A stretch of 64,000 nucleotides of DNA from Medicago truncatula (lineage: Eukaryota; Streptophyta; Magnoliopsida; Fabales; Fabaceae): NCBI RefSeq assembly GCF_003473485.1, contig NC_053049.1:30773292-30837291 (forward strand). Reading direction: 5' to 3'. The notes under the pieces were generated by a model. That model made no database searches and was not told where the DNA came from. It saw only the letters and a list, made by a program, of their open reading frames with translations. The first letter of the stretch is position 1. Every line of letters starts with the position of its first letter. Shown one piece after another: positions 61,996 through 64,000 of the stretch. The translations under genes and the position numbers were made by a program.

Positions 61996-64000
61996 TCAGA
62001 AACATGCATGATTGAAGGAATGTCAATGGCATCCCAATCTGTCGCAATGCCTCCTGGTGTAACAAATACAGGCCTGAGACCAGATCCAGTGGCTTCTTCA
62101 GAGATAGCATTAACAAACCCTGCACTGTGGAAGACTCCTGAGGAAACCCTTGATGACGGGGAGAACCCGAGACCTTCCTTACGCTTGTTCTCACAGAGCT
62201 GTATCACCTTGCCCCAGCCGGCAGTCTGACCTTCTTGGATGGCTCTCTGAGCATCCTTCAATGAAGCCATAGCGGCCCCAGCTTCCTTAGCCTCTGCACC
62301 TTCAATGGTCAAACCTTGGAAAGCAGTCCCTTCAGCAGACCCTGCTTCAATACAAGAAAAAGAAGACAATTGGCTGACTAAGTATGCTTCTTCACCATGG
62401 ATTGTAACGAGTTTTCCATTCTTCACAAATTTCAACTTCTGATGTAAGGTGGAAGTAACCGCACCTGCATCGTGTATCCACGGTCTTCCCAGCAGGCAAC
62501 TGTAGGATGCATTAATGTCCATCACTTGGAAGGTAATCAAGAAATTCTCAGGGCCAATGGTTATTGGCAAGTCTATCTCCCCCAGCACATTCTTTCGAGA
62601 TCCATCAAAAGCTTTGACCAAGAAAGTACTTCTCCTCAACGGGGTCCCACGGCAGCTCAACTGATCTAGAGTTGTCTTGGGCATTACATTGAGTGAGGAA
62701 CCTGTATCCACCAACACATTTGATATCATGTCTGATTTACAATTTACCGAGATGTGCAAAGCCAGATTGTGACTCTTTCCCGCTTCCGGCAACTCTTCTT
62801 CACTGAACCAGAGGTTGTTACAAGCAGTAATATTTCCCACTATGCCCCCGAAACGATCTACCGTAACTTCGTGGTCAACATAAGCCTGCTCCAGCACTTT
62901 CAACAAGGTATTCCTGTGAGCCTCGGAGCTCAAGAGCAATGACAATACAGATATCTTCGAAGGAGTCTGCAGCAATTGATCAACGATCTTGTAGTCGCTC
63001 CTCTTTATTATTCTCAGAATCTCATCTAAATTTGAATCCTCTATAGATTTGCCAGGCTGGTTCACATCTGTAGCAATGGGCGAAACAACGGTTGGAGTTG
63101 CTTCTTCAACTGGTGGAATGGTCGGTGTAGCTACCTTCTTCTGAAATAACGGCGGACGAACCTTCCCGCTTCTTAGCGCTGCAGAAGTCCCTTCGGCAAT
63201 ATTGCTTATTGTGGCAAAGGAGGCTAGAGGCACCTCTACTCCATTTTCTATCATAGTAGCATTGTATTTGTATGGAACAGCCTTATCCGAAACATAAGGA
63301 ATTGGTCCTGGCAATCTTATCACCAAAGGCTCAGCATTCTTCTTCAAAGGTGTACTCTTGACAGGCGGATCGTGAAAAACCGGCACAATCACGCAAACAT
63401 CACTGACAGTCAGAAGATTATCATTCATCAAGCTTTGGATGTCTTCTTGAACAGTATAACAACCCAAAGGATCACGGAGACATCCCAGACACTTGGCATG
63501 ATCATGATTGAACAGAGAAGCTTTGCACAGCTTGATGTGTAGAGGTACCAGAGGAGTTGCGACGTTGCGGACATCAAGTCTCGGAGCTTCTTCACACACT
63601 TCGATCATATTCACAGCGGCATGATTTGGAAGAGGATTGTCGAGGACGTGTGGGACATTATTCTCAAAAGTCAGCTTCCCTTGATCGATGAGCTTCTTCA
63701 CGATATACTTCAAAGCATAACACCCCTCGACGTCATGACCTAAGGCACCTTGATGAAAGTCACATTTGAGATCAGACCTGAACCTTGGAGGCAACGGATC
63801 AGGTGGGGGCTTACCCTGTCTAGTTGTACAATGCCCTCTCTGGAGTAAAGTTGGAAGCAACTCAGCATATAACATCGGTATCGGAGGGAAAGTAGGCCTA
63901 GCTTGCTGATTTTGTTGTTGTTGTTGAACCGGCATCTGTTGTTTCATCTGTTGGGCAATTGCATTGACGGGCACTTGAGGCTGGCCCGGCGGCAAAGGGT
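61996..64000 (-). CDS. Ogre Gag-protease exon, incomplete at window edge
   Basis: At least 667 residues open to the window edge, so the start is outside. Visible parts: a Pro/Gln-rich region (about 1-45), a Cys/His zinc-knuckle-like segment (Cys78, His81, His87, Cys92), and a retroviral-type aspartic protease with DTGSS at 431-435 in a VLVDTGSSLNV context and a later LLGRPWIHDAG motif. The unspliced frame ends at 61992. Spliced, it runs into the RT exon. Confidence 0.9.

Larger units (their letters stand above)
52497..64000 (-). mobile_element. Ogre-type Ty3/gypsy (Tat lineage) retrotransposon, 3' part
   Basis: Minus-strand order: gag-protease (running off the window), 284-bp intron, RT, RNase H, second archaeal-type RNase H, integrase, long repeat-rich 3' untranslated region, polypurine tract, 3' LTR. 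The dual RNase H and the intron between protease and RT are hallmarks of Ogre/Tat elements. Both coding exons are free of stops, so this copy is young. The 5' LTR and ORF1 lie outside the window; hence the full target duplication cannot be checked (left flank ACATA, 52492-52496). Confidence 0.92.

Noticed and set aside
62008-62942. Plus-strand frames within the Ogre gag-protease exon
   Set aside because: Shadows of the minus-strand coding frame.

Overview
This window looks like legume nuclear DNA, most likely Medicago or a close relative. The reasons are AT-rich intergenic sequence, intronless legume-lectin and L-type lectin receptor kinase (LecRK) genes in a cluster, and a large Ogre-type Ty3/gypsy element with a spliced gag-pol. 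I found no prokaryotic feature, no CRISPR array and no functional stand-alone tRNA or rRNA gene.

Host genes: eight lectin-domain genes look intact. Two are LecRKs on the minus strand (5808-7763 and 43053-45101). Six are secreted lectins: one on minus (10384-11229), a head-to-tail trio on plus (14448, 17585, 21891), and a recent pair on plus (35456, 38677). The last pair belongs to a larger tandem duplication of a [lectin + LecRK] unit. In the left unit (35279-38380) the LecRK has collapsed to a 186-bp kinase fragment; in the right unit (38506-45475) it is intact. Two lectin domains, in the LecRK at 5808 and the lectin at 14448, have lost residues normally needed for sugar or metal binding, while their relatives keep them. 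An unrecognised, probably broken, multi-exon gene lies at 28109-29072 (minus).

Mobile DNA fills the rest. At 1.7-2.7 kb a LINE remnant is interrupted by a tRNA-derived SINE with a clear target duplication. Copia relics lie at 3.8-5.5, 16.5-16.8 and 48.6-52.5 kb, and a gypsy gag relic at 13.4-13.9 kb. A young, complete Ty1/copia element (29298-34699) has 679-bp LTRs differing at five sites, a TTGAC target duplication and a frame break between gag-protease and pol. Fold-back elements with GGCT termini and 9-bp target duplications occur at 3.1, 23.8, 24.5-26.9 and 48.1 kb, with a related copy nested at 25.6 kb. hAT-, Stowaway-, Tourist- and CACTA-like small elements are also present.

The right end (52497 to the window edge) is the 3' part of an Ogre element on the minus strand: 3' LTR of 3567 bp, polypurine tract, a repeat-rich 3' untranslated region, an RT-RNaseH-aRNaseH-integrase exon, a 284-bp GT-AG intron, and a gag-protease exon running off the window. 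Just after the integrase stop are seven copies of a hairpin. Their outer arms differ from copy to copy yet remain paired, with G-U wobbles only on the element's sense strand, around a C3-GNRA-G3 core. This is the most unusual signal I found.
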